Origin: Phocoena phocoena
Lineage: Eukaryota > Chordata > Mammalia > Artiodactyla > Phocoenidae
Length of the DNA: 64,000 nt
Direction: 5' to 3'
Assembly: GCF_963924675.1 (NCBI RefSeq)
Contig: NC_089234.1
Location: forward strand, 63,213,588-63,277,587
Positions 26,201-41,200 of the stretch are shown piece after piece. How positions within the stretch are numbered: position 1 is the first letter of the stretch; each line of letters begins with the position of its first letter. A program made the position numbers and the translations under genes. The notes beneath the pieces were generated by a model. That model saw only the letters and a program-made list of their open reading frames with translations, searched no databases and was not told the origin of the DNA.

Positions 26201-29200
26201 GCAACTAAGAGTCCACATGCTGCAACTAAGAAGTTCGCATGCTGCAGTGAAGATCCCACCTGCCGCAACTAAGGCCCAACGCAGACAAAAAAAAAAAAAA
26301 AAAGACACCACAACTTGGGTCCCTAGAATTCACAAAAAGTAAAAATGACTAAGCCAGGAAGCAAGGCACAAGGCAAACACAATAGATAAACTGTTCTTCA
26401 AAGACCTCCTTAAGAAGTTTGAGGGCTGTTTTGTATGCTTAGCCCTATCTTGATGAGAGAAATTAATCAATGTATTTTTTATGTACATCACTGTTATGAC
26501 CAGCACACTTCATCCTGTAACACTAACAGTCAAAATAGTCTCCTCGGGCTTCCCTGGTGGCGCAGTGGTTGAGAGTCCGCCTGCCGATGCAGGGGACACG
26601 GGTTCGTGCCCGGTTCCGGGAAGATCCCACGTGCCGCGGAGTGGCTGGGCCCGTGAGCCATGGCTGCTGGGCCTGCGCGTCCAGAGCCTGTGCTCCGCAG
26701 CGGAAGAGGCCACAGCAGTGAAAGGCCCGCGTACCGCAAAAAAAAAAAAAAAAAGTCTCCTCTCTTAACTAAAATATAGGTATAATTAAGTACAAAGAGT
26801 TTTGCTATGTGTTTTATGTTTCCATAATAATACCAGGTTTTTTTGGCTGCATTGGGTCTTTATTGCTGCGCGCAGGCTTTCTCTAGTTGTGGTGAGTGGG
26901 TGCTACTCTTCGTTGCAGTGTGCGAGCTTCTCATTGCGGTGGCTTCTCTTGTTGTGGTGCACGGGCTCTAGGCGCACAGGCTAGAGTAGTTGTGGCACGC
27001 GGGCTCTAGAGCGCAGGCTCAGTGGTTGTGGCACACAGGCTTCGTCTCTCCGCAGCACGTGGGATCTTCCCGGGCCAGGGATCAAACCCGTGTCCCCTGC
27101 ATTGGCAGGCAGATTCTTAAGCACTGCACCACCAGGGAAGTCCCTTTATACCAGTTTTTAATGAAATATTATAGGTGTTCAGTCTCTTCACATTTTAAAC
27201 TAACAATTTCATGAGTAAGAGTGTGAGCCTAAAGTCACCTAACATTTCAGTCTGGCTTTGTGGTGTTCTGCTCCTCTTAGCACTTTAGGAGGAAAATTAA
27301 AACGCCAAGGTAGAAGATCCATGACTTTTAAAATTCTGCAATTTGGGGATATATTTCTCAGAAAAAAAGTATTAAGGGCTATAAACACATATTCTAAATG
27401 TACATTCTAATCCAATCAAAAAATGGGCAGGAGACCTAAATAGACATTTCTCCAAAGAAGAAATACAAATGGCCAACAGGTACATGAAAAGATGCTCAAC
27501 ATCGCTAATTATTAGAGAAATGTAAATCAAAACTACAATGAGGTATCACCTCACACTGGTTAGAATGGCCATCATCAAAAAAATCTACAAACAACAAATG
27601 CTGGAGAGGGTATGGAGAAAAGGGAACCCTCCTACACTGTTGGTGGGAATGCAAATTGGTACAGCAACTATGGAGAACAGTATGGAGATTCCTTAAAAAA
27701 CTAAAAATAGAGCTACCATATGATCCGGCAATCCCATTCCTGGGCATATATCTGGAGAAAACCATAATTCAAAAGGATACATGCACCCCAGTGTTCACTG
27801 TAGCACTATTTACAATAGCCAAGACATGGAAGCAACCTAAATGTCCATCAACAGATTAATGGATAAAGAAGAGGTGGTACATATATACAATGGAATACTA
27901 CTCAGCCATAGAAAGAGAATGAAATAATGTCACTAGAGCAAGATGGATGCAACTAAAGACTATCACACTAAGTGAAGTAAGTCAGAAAGAGAAAGACAAA
28001 TACCATATGATATCACTTACATGTGGAATCTAAAACATGGCACAAATTAACCTACCTACAAAACAGAAACAGACTCAGACATAGAGAACAGACTTGTGGT
28101 TGCCAAGGGGGGTGGGGAGGGAGAGGGATGGACTGGGAGTTTGGGATTGGTAGATGCAAACTATTGCATTTAGAATGGATAAACAAGAAGGTCCTAATGT
28201 ATAGCACAGGGAAATACATTCAATATCCTGTGATAAACCATAATGGAAAAGAATATTAAAAGAATGTATATATGTGTATAACTGAGTCACTTTGCTGTAC
28301 AGCAGATTGGCACAACTGTAAATTAACTATACTTCAATAAGAGAAAGGAAAGGAGGGAGGGAGGAAGAAAAAAAGGAAGGAAGGAAGGGAGGGAGGGAAA
28401 AGAAAAGAAAGAAAAAAGGAAAGGAAAGGAAAGAAAAAAGAAAAATAAAATAGATAACCAACAAGGACCTACTGTATAGCACAGGGAACTCTGCTCAACA
28501 TCTGTAATAACCTAAATGGGAAAAGAATTTGAAAAAGAATAGATACTTGTATAACTGAATCACTTTGCTGTACACCTGAAACTAACACAACATTGTCAAT
28601 CAATGATACTCCAGTATAAAATAAAAATTAGGGACTTCCCTAGTGGTCCAGTGGTTAAGACTCTGCGCTTCCAATGCAGGGGGCCCGGGTTCAGTCCCTG
28701 GTCAGGGAATTAGATCCTGCATGCTGCAACTAAAGATCCCACACATGCCATAACTAAGACCCAGCACAGCCAAATAAATAAATAAATGTTAAAAAAAATT
28801 TTTTTTTAATAAATAAAAATTAAAAAAAAAACTAGGGACTTCCCTGGTGGCACAGTGGTTAAGAATCCGCCTGCCAAGGCAGGGGAAACAGGTTCGATCC
28901 CTGGTCTGGGAAGATCCCACATGCCATGGAGCAACTAAGCCTGTGTACCACAACTACTGAGCCTGCGCTCTAGAGCCTACGAGCCACAACTACTGAGCCC
29001 ACGCCCCACAACTACTGAAGCCCGCACACCTAGAGCCCATGCTTCACAACGAGAAGCCACCGCAATGAGAAGCCCAGGCACCGCAACAAAGAATAGCCCC
29101 TGCTCATCGCAACTAAAGAAAGCCCGTATACATCAACTAGAGAAAGACCCAACGCAACCAAAAAAAAAAAAAAAAACCTAAAAGTACATTTTAAAATTTC

Positions 29201-32200
29201 TTGTGGGTGTAATTAACATGTTGATTTGCTCCAATCTTTCTCCTCCAAGGAAAGCTTGTCATGCGTCAGGACCATATTTTATTCATATTTGATTCCCCTG
29301 CATTATGCATAGTACCTGGCACAAAGTAAAAATAAATGTCTAGTGAATTAAACTGACAAAGCCAATAGGAACGCTTCGTCTATGCACTCTGCTCACAGCA
29401 CATTTCTTTTATCTGCCATCATTATTTTGGTACAGATATGGAGTCCTCGCTACACTACACAGTTCTTAAAGGAGCACTTCATACTTGTGTTTTAGACTAA
29501 GTCCAACTACTAAGGGAGGCAGTAGGATATAGTGGTTAAAAGTGTGTGGTGTGGAGTCAGACCACGTTAACAATAGGTTGTAACCCCAGCTTTGCCACTT
29601 ACTGGTGTGTGGACTTCGGCAAGTCATGTAATCTCTTGTGCATCTGTTCCCTCATCTATAAAATAATAAAAATATCTACCTCTTGGGCTTCCCTGGTGGC
29701 GCAGTGGTTAAGAGTCCGCCTGCCAATGCAGGTGACACGGGTTCGTGCCCCGGTCTGGGAGGATCCCACATGCCACGGAGCGGCTGGGCCTGTGAGCCAT
29801 GGCCATTGAGCCTGTGCGTCCAGAGCCTGTGCTCCGCAACGGGAGAGGCCACAACAGTGAGAGGCCCGCATACAGGAAAAGAAAAACAATCTACTTCTTA
29901 AGTTGTCGTGAGAATTAAATGAGTTAAAATTTGTAAATCACCTATAACAGTGTCCACAAGTGCTACTGTAAATGTTTGTTAAATAAATAAAGTATCAATA
30001 AGTGGGAATACATCAAACATTTAAAAAAAAACTTCTGCACAGCAAAGGAGACCATCAACAAAATGAAAAGGCAACCTATCAAATGGAAGAAAATATGTGC
30101 AAATCATATATGCAATAAGGGGTTAATATCCAAAATATATAAAGAACTCATTCAACTCAATAGCCAAAAAAAAAAAAAAAAAAATCTGATTAGCACATGG
30201 GCAAAAGATCTGAATTTTTCCAAAGGAGAAATACAGATGGCCAACACACACATGAAAGCGCACTCAACATCACTAATCATCAGGGAAATGCAAATCAAAA
30301 CCACAATGAAATATTATCTCATACCTGTTAGAATGGCTATTATTAAAAACACAAGAAATAACAAGTGTTGACAAGGATGTGGAGAAAAGAGAACCCTGCT
30401 GTACTGTTGGTTGGAATGCAAATTGGTGTCACCACTATAGAAAACAACTGGAGGTTCCTCAAAAAATTAAAAATAGGGCTTTCCTAGTGGCGCAGTGGTT
30501 GAGAGTCCACCTGCCGATGCAGGGGACACGGTTAGTGCCCCGGTCCGGGAAGATCCCACACGCCGTGAAGCGGCTGGGCCCGTGAGCCATGGTCGCTGAG
30601 CCTGCGTGTCCGGAGCCTGTGCTCCGCAACGGGAGAGGCCACAACAGTGAGAGGCCCGCATACCGCAAAAAAAAGATTAAAAATAGAACTACCATGTGAT
30701 CCAGCAATTCCACTTCTGTTTATTTATCCAAGGGAAACAAAAACACTAACTTGAAAAGTTATCTGCACCCCATGTTCACTGCAACATTTACAATAGCCAA
30801 ACATGGAAACAACTTAGTGTCTATCAATGGATGAATGGATAAAGAAAATGTGTATACACACACACAATGGAGTATCATTCAGCCATTAAAATAAAGAAGA
30901 AGAGGGCTTCCCTGGTGGCACAGTGGTTGAGAGTCCGCCTGCCGATGCAGGGGACACAGGTTCGTGCCCCGGTCCGGGAAGATCCCACATCCCGCGGAGC
31001 AGCTAGGCCCGTGAGCCATGGCCTCTGAGCCTGCGCGTCCAGAGCCTGTGCTCCACAACGGGAGAAGCCACATCAGCAGTGAGAGACCCGTGTACAGCAA
31101 AAAAAAAAAAAAAAAAAAAAAAAGAAGGAAATCTTGCCACTTGCAACATGGATAGAACTTGAGGATGTTATGCAAAGTGAAGTAAGTCAGACAAGGAAAG
31201 ACAAATACTACCAGTGATCTCACGTGTGGGATCTTCAACCAACCAACCTCACAGATACATAGAACAGATTAGACTTGTGGTTTCTAGAAGCAAAAGGTTG
31301 GGGGGGTGGTCAGAAAGGGCAAATGAAGGCAGTCAAAAGATACAAACTTCCAGTTATAAAATAAATAAGGCCTGGGGATATAATGTATAGCATGGTGACT
31401 ATAGTTAATAATTCTATATGATCCAGCAATCCACTCCTGGGCACATATCCAGAGAAAAGCAAAACTGGAAAAGATACATGCACCCCAGTGTTCACTGCAG
31501 CACTATTTACAATAGCCAGGATATGGAACCAACCTAAATGTCCATCGACAGATGAATGGATAAAGATGTGGTACATATATACAATGGAATATTAGCCATA
31601 AAAAGGAGCGAAATAATGCCACTTGCATCAACATCGATGGACCTAGAGATTGTCATAATGAGTGAAGTAAGTCAGACAGAGAAAGACAAATATTATATGA
31701 TATTGTTTATATGTGGAATCTAAGAAAAGGGTACAAGGACTTCTCTGGTGGTCCAGTGGTTAAGACTCTACCGTTTCCACTGAAGTGGGCACAGGTTCAA
31801 TCCCTGGTCAAGGAACTAAGATCCTGCACGCAATGGGTCCAGTGGTTAAGACTCTACCATTTCCACTGCAGTGGGTATGGGTTCAATCCCTGGTCAAGGA
31901 ACTAAGATCCTGCATGCCGTGGGGCACGGCCAAAAAACAACAAAAAAAGGTACAAATGTACTTATCTACAAAACAGAAACAGAGTTGCAGGTGCAGAAAA
32001 CAAACTTATGGTTACCAGGGGGTAAGTGGGGGGAAGGGATAAATTGGAAGATTGGGATTGACATATACACACTACTATATATAAAATAGATAACGAATAA
32101 GGACCTACTGTACAGCACAGGGAACTCTACTCAATACTCTGCAATGGCCCTTATGGGAAAACAATCTAAAAAAGAGTGTATATATGCATATGTATAACTG

Positions 32201-35200
32201 ATTCACTTTGCTGTACACCTGAAACTAATATAGCACTGTAAATCAACTATACTCCAATAAAATTTTTTTTTTAATTCTGTATTGTATATCTGAAAGTTGC
32301 TAAGAGAGTGGCTTTTAAAAGTTCTCACAAGAAAAAACTGTAAATATGTGTGGTGATGAATATTAATAAGACTTACTGTGGTGATCATTTCATAATATAT
32401 ACATATTTTGAATCATTATGTTGTACACCTTAAACTAATATAATGTCATATGCCAATTATAACTCAATTTTAAAAGATTTAACATAAAAGAGCAAAAAAT
32501 TAGCAAGAAAACACAAACGAGTAAATAAATGTAAAAAACCATGAACACTTTCAAAAGAGAAAATACAAACAGAAAATAAATTTTTTAAATTAATCTCTTT
32601 AATCAAAGAAATTTGAGTTAAAATGAGACCATTTTGCCTATATTAGCAAAGATTTTTTTTAAAGCTATATAAGGAAAAGTTGTGAAGGAGATGAGAATTC
32701 TCATACACCAGTGGAGTAAGGATACATTAGTAGTCTTTTTGGAAAGCAATTTTATAATGTGTGCCAAATGCTTTTAAAATGGTCATCTTCCAAATACTGC
32801 ATGGTATCATTTGTACGTGGAATCTTAAAAAAAAAAAGGTGAACTAGAAACAGAGAGTAGAACGGTGGTTGCCAGGGGCTGAGGTGATGGGGGAAATGGG
32901 GAAATGTTTGGCAAAGGGTACAAACTTCCAGTTATAAGATTAATAAGTTCTGGGGATCTAATTGTACACCATGTTAACTATAGTTAATACTTCTGTATTG
33001 TAGGGACTTCATTGGTGGTCCAGTGGTAAAGAATCTGCCTTCCAATGCAGGGGACACGGGTCTGATCCCTGGTCAGAGAACTAAGATCCCACATGCCGCA
33101 GAACAACTAAGCCCACACGCCACAACTACTGAGCTCGTGCACCTCAACTAGAGAGCCTGCATGCCACAACTACAGAGCCCACGCGCCCTGGAGCCCGCAT
33201 GCCACAACTAGAGAAGAGAAAACCCACAAGCCACAACTAGAGAGAAGCCCGTGCACCGCAATGAAAAATCCCGCATGCCTCAACAAAGATCCCGTGTGCC
33301 GCAACTAAGATCCGATGCAGCCAAAAATAAATAAATAAATCTTAAAAAAAAAAAATACTGTACTGTATACTCAAAAGTTGCTAAGATAGTAAATCTTAAA
33401 TATTCTCATCACAAAAACAAAAAAAAAGGTAATTATGTGAGGTGATGGAGGTGTTAACTGACCCTGTTATGGTAATCATTTGCAATGTATCTGTGAATCA
33501 AATCATCACATTGTACATCTTAAATGTACACAGTAGTATATACATCAAGTATATCTCAAATCTGAAAATAAATGAATGAATCAATGTTTAAAATCCCTCT
33601 GGCTTATAAGATTGTGTCTCTTTACCACCCCACCACCCAAAACCTACTAATAAATAACTCTTCACAACTACATTTTCTTTTTTATTATTCTATATTTGAG
33701 CAATTTTATGGAGAAAAAGAATCCCTTTAATACACTAACTATTTAACTATAATATTACCTTGGAAGGTAGCATGGTAGAGTAGAAAGAACCAAAGTTTGG
33801 GGTTAGATGAACCATATTTAAATTCTGATTGTGTCACATAGTATATGCTAACCTCACTGAATCACAAACTCCTTACCTATAAATGAGAATAACAGTACCT
33901 CTTTCATAGTATTGTTGTGAGAATAAAATGTAGCCTGCTTAAGCACTCAATAAATACTAGTTTTTATTAGTTACATCTTCTAAAACTAAAATGTTAGTTT
34001 TATGAAACTAAAATGTTAGTTTTTATATCTAGTTCATCTTTGCAGGGCCTTACCTGCAATGTTAATATAGTTGTAATCAAGGTGTACATATTATACCCCT
34101 TTTCCATGTATTGATCTAAATATTTATCATTTTAATGGTTATATCACATTCCCTTGCTAAGAATATCATAATTTATTTAACCATTCTGCAATTATTAGAT
34201 AGTGTATTTTTAGTGACTCTGCATTAACTACTTTATTATCTGATCCCCGTAACACTTCTGTATTGTTGAGACAGGAGGGGTATCCCCATCTTACTAATGA
34301 GGAATAGGTGGCACAGAAAATTTGAATTCTCCCAAGTCAGTTCATTACAACCAAAGTCAAACTAGAAATCCCAGGTTTCCTATCTTCAAATTCAGTGATT
34401 CTCCACTCTGTTTAGATCTCTCCTTTATCTAGAACTACATTTTGTATCTACAGATTTTTAAAAATGACATTCTAACTTCTACCACCATTAGGTCAATAAT
34501 TTATGAAATATTAAAAATATTTTTATTCAGAATTATTAATTATTGACTGATACCAAACAAGTAGAAAACCATATAAGCAATTAAACTTCTCCCACTGAAA
34601 ACTATCTTACATATTTTAAAACTGAAACCCTCCATTAAATTCATTCAAGCATTCACACGGCAGTAACACTGTTCTTTTTTTGGTTGATCTGGCTGAACAA
34701 GGCAGAATATCATTTGTTATCAAGAAATAAATACTGTTGTAGATGCTGCAGTGAATATAATAGTAAAAATATCCTTGTTGTCCTGGAGCTTATCTTTCCA
34801 GTACTGAAGATGGGTGATAAATAAATCATTAAAATGAATATGTTAGTGATAAGTGCAAAGCAAAAACAGCAGGAAAGGGGGATAGGATAGGAAGTGCTGC
34901 GGAGGGGTGGTCTACAGTGTCAGATGAGTGGCCAACGAGTTCTCACTAGATGGGAGATGTCTGAGTCAAGATCTAAAAGAAATGGGGCTTCCCTGGTGGT
35001 GCAGTGGTTAAGAATCCGCCTGCCAATGCAGGGGACATGGGTTCGAGCCCTGGTCCGGAAAGATCCCACACGCCGCGGAGCAACTAAGCCCATGCGCCTG
35101 CGCTCTAGAGCCTGTGAACACATCTACTGAAGCCCGTGTGCACCTCAACGAAGAGTAGCCCCCGCTCTCCGCAACTAGAGAAAGCCCACACGCGCAGCAA

Positions 35201-38200
35201 TGACGACCCAACACAGCCAAAAATAAACAAATAAAATAAATAAATTTATTTTTAAAAAAATCTGAAAGAAATGAGGGAGTGACCCAGGTAGATATCTAGG
35301 GGAAGAGTGGCATTAGCAGAGGAAACAGAGAAGGGCAAAGGCCCTGAATTGGGAGCTTGTCTGCTGTGTTTTAGAACAAGATGGCCAGTATAGCTGAAAC
35401 AGAACAAGACAGGGGAGAATAGTAGATGAAATCAGAGAAATAATGGTAGCCAGATCAGAAAATGAACTTGCTGGTCTTCAAGGGTCTTTGGAGTCTGAGT
35501 AAGATGGGAAAACCATTGAAAATTTTGAGGAAAGGAGTGATGTGGTCTGATTTACCTTTGAACTGAAGGGGGTATGACAGCAGGAAGACCAACTAGGAGA
35601 CTACAACAAGAGATGATGGTAACAGCAGTGGTCTGATTCTAGACAGAATTTAAAAGTAAAGCCAACAGAATTTGCTGACGTATTAGATAGTGTGAGGAGA
35701 AGAGGCATCTCCAAGGTTTTAGGCCTCAACAACTGAAGAAAGAAGCTGGTGTTTATAGCAAGCAAGGTAGGGAGAGGAAGGCTATCAGAAACTCAGTGTT
35801 AGTAGTTTTAGAGATACCTACTCCATAAAAAGTACAAGTGCCAAATCAGCAGTTGGACAGACAAGTCTGGAATTAGAGAGGTACAGACTGGGGATATAAT
35901 TTGGGAGTCATCAGCACAGAGATGATATTTAGAACAAGGGAATGAATGCAGATGGAAAGAGAAGACATCCAAACACTGAACTCTGGGTACCCCACTGTTC
36001 AGAGGTTGGGGATATAAGGAGGATGCAACAAGGACTGAAAAGAAGGAAAAACAGACAAGCAGAAGCTAAATTTAAAAAGTATGTCAAGGAAGAGAGACTA
36101 ATCAACTGAGCCAGAGGCTAGATTGATCAACTATGCCAAATGCTACTGATAGGTCAAATAAGATAAGGACTAAGAATTTACCACTAAATTTGGCAAAGTA
36201 TAAATCACTGGTGAACTTGATAAGACATTGATTCTTAACCCTGGACTTGAAAAACCTCAAAATATCTGGTTATTTAAAGAAGTGCTTGGGACTTCCCTGG
36301 TGGCGCAGTGGTTAAGAATCCGCCTACCAATGCCGGAGACACAGGTTCTAGCCCTGGTCTGGGAAGATCCCACATGCCGTGGAGCAACTAAGCCCGTGTG
36401 CCACAACTACTGAGCCTGCGCTCTAGAGCCCGTGAGCCACAACTACTGAAGCCTGTGTGCCACAACCACTGAAGTCTGTGTGCCACAACCACTGAAGCCT
36501 GCGTGCTTAGAGCCCATGCTCCGCAACAAGAGAAGCCACTGCAATGAGAAGCCTGCGCGCTGCAACGAAGAGTAGACCCCACTCATCACAACTAGAGAAA
36601 GCCCACATGCAGCAACGAAGACCCAAAGCGCCAAAAATAAATATTAAAAAAAAAGAAAGAAGTGCTACACATAGCCTCAAAACAAAATTAACTAAATCCA
36701 TTTTAATTTTAGAAGACTGCCACGTTTTTTTTTAATAGACTTCACTTTTTAGAGCAGTGTTAGGTTCACAGCAGAGCTGAGTGGAAGGTACAGAGATTTC
36801 CTATCTACCTCCTTGCCCCCAAACAAGTATAGCCTCCTCCAGATTGACAAGTGGTAGGTAAAATTTACTAAGGAAATGAACGGTAACACAGTGGTGTTAC
36901 AAAGTTCACCTTTGTAGGACCGTGACCCTCTAAAGTAAAAGTTTTCAATTTAGGCTCTCCAGAGCCCTAGAAGTTCTACAGCATCTCTTTTGTACTACCA
37001 CAATGGGGAGGGAAGAAGGTATCTGTAGTGGATTGGGCTCAGGGTTCTTCTGATCTGTTTAACCAGAGTACCTCAATCAGTTTTTACATACTGTATTTCA
37101 GAAGGGTTTTACAGTTAAAAAAAAAAAAAAAGTTATTGAAAATCACTGCCCTGAAGCAGTGGTTCTCAAAGTGCAGTACTCAAACTAGCAGCAGCACCTA
37201 GCACCTTGTTAAAAATGCAAATTCTCAAGTCCCAACCCAGACCTACTGAATCAGAGTCTGGGGATGAGCATTGTGTGTTAACAAGTCCTCCAGGTGATTC
37301 TGATGCATGCTGAAATTTGAGAACCAGTGCCTCCAATATTTCAGATATTTTGCTTAGGTAGTTGTTTGCCTTCCTTTAAACACTGCTATCCTCAGTGGAA
37401 ATCAAAACAGAAATTTTAGATTATAGATGAAAACATGCAAATATCAGTATTTTAGGATATCAGAATAATATTTCTTACACAATTATTAATTATTAATATT
37501 TCTTACACAATATTTGGATTAAGGCTGCCATTAGACCTTATCCAAGGGTTATTTTTAAGAACTCTGAAGTTTTTAATATAAAATAATTTCAGCTATTAGA
37601 TGACCACCTAGACAGCTCTATAGAGAGGTCCCAAAGTATACTGAAAAGTCATATTCCAATATTATGAGTGAGGAATGTCAATTCTTGACTAGTTTCAATC
37701 AAAGATTAAAATTTAGGGACTTCCCTGGTGGTCCAGCAGTTAAGACTACAGGCTCCCAATGCAGGGGGCCCAGGTTCGATCCCTGGTCAGGGAACTAGAT
37801 CCCACACGCCGCAACCAGAAGTTCCTGCACACTGCAATGAAGATCCCACGTGCCACAACTAAGACCCAGTGCAGTCAAACAAATATTTTTTTAAAAAAAA
37901 GATTAAAATTTATCTGACATGCAACATACCTCTTTCATATACTGATTATATAGAGCTTCTGATGATTCTAGATAAGCTTGTGCAGTTTCAATTTCTTCTC
38001 TTTCAGACCACAAGATACCCAGGTTATTCTGGAAAATAAAGACAAATAATGACAATATAAATCTTCCAATGAAGTAGTTTTCATAGTTTCAAAGTCAATA
38101 CTTACCTATCAGATAGTATCAATACCACAGTCTGATTAACCATGAATTAATTATTCATAATACTACTGTCCTTACGTCGTGGGAGGCAGCCACTAAGATG

Positions 38201-41200
38201 GATTCCCTGGTGATTCCTGCCTCCTGGTGCTCATGCCCTGTATAATCTCTTCCCCTTAAGTCTGGGCTGGATTTAGTGACTTGCTTCTAACAAATAGAAT
38301 ATGGCAAAAGTGATAGAGGGTCTCTTCCAACATCAGGTTACAAACCACTGTGGTTCCATTTTGGGTGCTCCCTCTTGCTTGTACTCTCTGAGGGAAGCCA
38401 AATGCCATATTCTGAACAACCCTATGGATAGACTCACATGGTCTGGGAGGTCAACAGCCAGCAAGGAATCGAGGCCCCTCAGACCAACAACCTGTAAGAA
38501 ACTGAATCCTGCCAACAACCACGTGAGTGAGCTTGTAAGCAGGTTCTCCCCAAGCTGAGCCTTCAAGTGCAGCCCCAAGCAGGCCAACAATCTGATGAGA
38601 GACCTTGAGCCAGAAGCAACTAGCTAAGCCATGCCTGGATTCCTGTTATAATAAAAGTTTGTTGTTTCAATCTGCTACATTTAGGGGTACAATGTTACAT
38701 TTTTAAAACTAAGCCAGTTTTTCCCCTGCCACAGGACTCTTTTCATCAGACTCTGTATAGGGAAAATCAGGCCTGTTTACATGGTCAGGATTCAAGACTA
38801 GCTCCCCTTTAGACGGGTTACTCTGCCTCCCAACGCTTGTGACAGGCTTTCAGGCACAGGGATACCTCTGAGGCTGGGCTTCCAACATCTTTTGCTTACC
38901 TCCCTAGGGAAGGGAACAGAATAAGGAAAACAAAGTTTTTAAAGCAAATTCTTAACCTGGGCCCAAGGACCCACAAGTTACCCATGAAGAGAATTCAGAG
39001 TCTATGAATGTAGATGGAGAACTATTACAAACTTATTTTCACTATGTCCTACGAAACAGTATTACAGTACCTGGGATTTCTGTGGCCTACAGAAGTGAAA
39101 AAAATCTTCATATTACAGCTTGCAGACATCTCAAAATACCATTTATATTCATTAGTACTTTAAAATTATGGAAGTTATTAGACACAGATGTTATTTAATG
39201 TGTTAATAAGGAAGCTCATGTATCACTATATCATACATTTGTTTTAAAAAATATTTTAGTAACTTCTATGTTATTGGTTTCTTTTATAACCCCTACATTT
39301 TATTTTATACATTTAAAATCATTATTCTGTTTCATGAAATACAGGCTTCAGTAGATTGCAAAAGGGGTACATGACACAAAAAAACATGTTTAGAAACCCT
39401 ACAGTTTAAAGGTGACATGATCACTGCCCTGAAACACAGACCTCTGGTCTCATGGCTTCATGTAATATACCTATTCTATAATTTTTTTTTAAGTGACTTG
39501 ATCAGTTCTCAGTGTCTAGGACTGCAGGTAGGTCATAGTGATAAATTACTGAGATTGGGCAGTTCTCTCCTCTATATTACTTATGCAATCCTTTGCGGTA
39601 CCCTGGGGAAGCTTAAAGGGCTCTGGCCCACTACTAATTTACCGATTATTCTGCCCACCTAGCCTCAGAGAATATAATCTCCCTTAATATTCATTTCTTG
39701 AATTTAGAAATGAATCCACAAGTCACCTTTTCTCACTCCCTAGGTCAGCTTATTTTTCCTCTGACAACAGTCCTTGAGATACTCCATTTGGCCATGACAC
39801 CAGCACAACCCCAGCAGACTGTACCTAGCCTAGACAGATTAGTGACACACTCACTACCAGGAACTGGTTAGCCACATTTACTCTATTTTGACGGGATGGT
39901 GATGCATTTAGGCTGCTAGATCCAGGGTAGGCTGTGCCACAGAAAGCAACAACTCTGGTGTGTGATAAATCTTAAATCAAGTAGAGACCCTAGAGTGTGT
40001 CTACAAACGACTAAAGGCTTTTTTTAACCATAACCTATTGAGGTCCTGAAGTTAAGGACCATGCAAGGGATCTAGAACTGATTTGATTTTTCAAAATTAA
40101 TAGTGTTAATGTTTTTTTCAGTGTTTACTCCACATAGGTGACTGCTTTTGACATTCTACATGAATTATTTTTACAATATAAATCCCATAATACATCAGAA
40201 AGTACTGTATCATTCACAAAGCAACATCATGTTCTTGCCCTTGGGATAACAGAATAGGTAAGGAAAAAAAATAAATATAAAACAAAAACTGCTAAAAAAA
40301 GTACTACTGGTGACTTCTACCAAAAATGTAAGGAAAAAATAATACCAACTCTACACAAATTCATCAAGAAAAGCAAAGAGGAAAGAACACTTCCCATCTC
40401 ATACTAAACCAAAGACACAACAAGAAAACTACAGACTGATAACCTTCATGAACAAAGATACAAAAAATATTAACAAAATTTTAGCAAATCCAGTCCAACA
40501 ATATATAAAAGGGTAATATTTTACTCGTTTGGCTTGGCAAAAACTCCAAGTGGAGTTTATCACAGGAAAGAAAGGTTGGTTTAACACTGGAAAATCAATC
40601 AATGTAATTCACCATATTAACAGACTAAAAAAGGAAGAAAAAAAATCATCTCAGATGCAGCAATGAAATAATGACGTGGATTGAAAGAAGTCAGACCAAA
40701 AGAAGAGTATACACCATATGATTCCATTATGAAATTCTAGAAAATGTGGTGGAGGAGGGCAAGGAGAAGGGAGAGAGAATAAAGGAGTGAGAGAGGAATT
40801 ACAAAGGGACACAAGGAAACTTTTAGTGGTGATGGATATGTTCATTACCTTGATTGCAGTAACTGTTTCATGAGAATATAAAGATGTCAAAGTTCATCAA
40901 ATTGTATACTTTAGATACGTGCAGTCTACTGTACATCAATTGTACCTCAATAAAGCTATAAACACACAAAAACTGCCCTCCTTATATATATGTATCCTGG
41001 CAGTGGGGAGAATAATCTACTAATTTGTCAAGTTAAATTTCACTCAGGAAATGCAAGTGTATATTGCTGATAGCACAAATTAGAAGGAAAACCAGATAAA
41101 AACCATTCCTAAGGCCCCCTTCTTCTGGGGAAGGTCTTCCTTGATAATCTAATGTGGGTCCAGGTCCTGTATATCTATAGTTTCCCAGGAAGGAGACACC

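Larger units (their letters stand above)
29985..32480 (+). mobile_element. Older LINE-1 carrying two SINEs and a younger L1
   Basis: ORF2 C-terminal text ([17 protein letters not shown], then [14 protein letters not shown]) continues in pieces at 29985-30476, 30677-30903, 31126-31411 and 32276-32480. The intervening blocks are CHR-2 copies at 30477-30676 and 30904-31125 and a younger L1 at 31412-32275. Confidence 0.85.

Noticed and set aside
26547..26754. tRNA-like A and B boxes in many places, suggesting tRNA genes
   Set aside because: They are the heads of tRNA-derived SINEs with SINE bodies, A-tails and target duplications. No cloverleaf with an anticodon arm and acceptor stem of a real tRNA was seen.
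27656..27859. ORFs with [24 protein letters not shown] and YYSAIKKNEI-like text here and at many other places
   Set aside because: These are LINE-1 ORF2 C-terminal relics in 5'-truncated copies, not host genes.
38160..38705. Possible endogenous retrovirus
   Set aside because: Only a solo MaLR-type LTR is recognisable. No gag, pol or env text flanks it.
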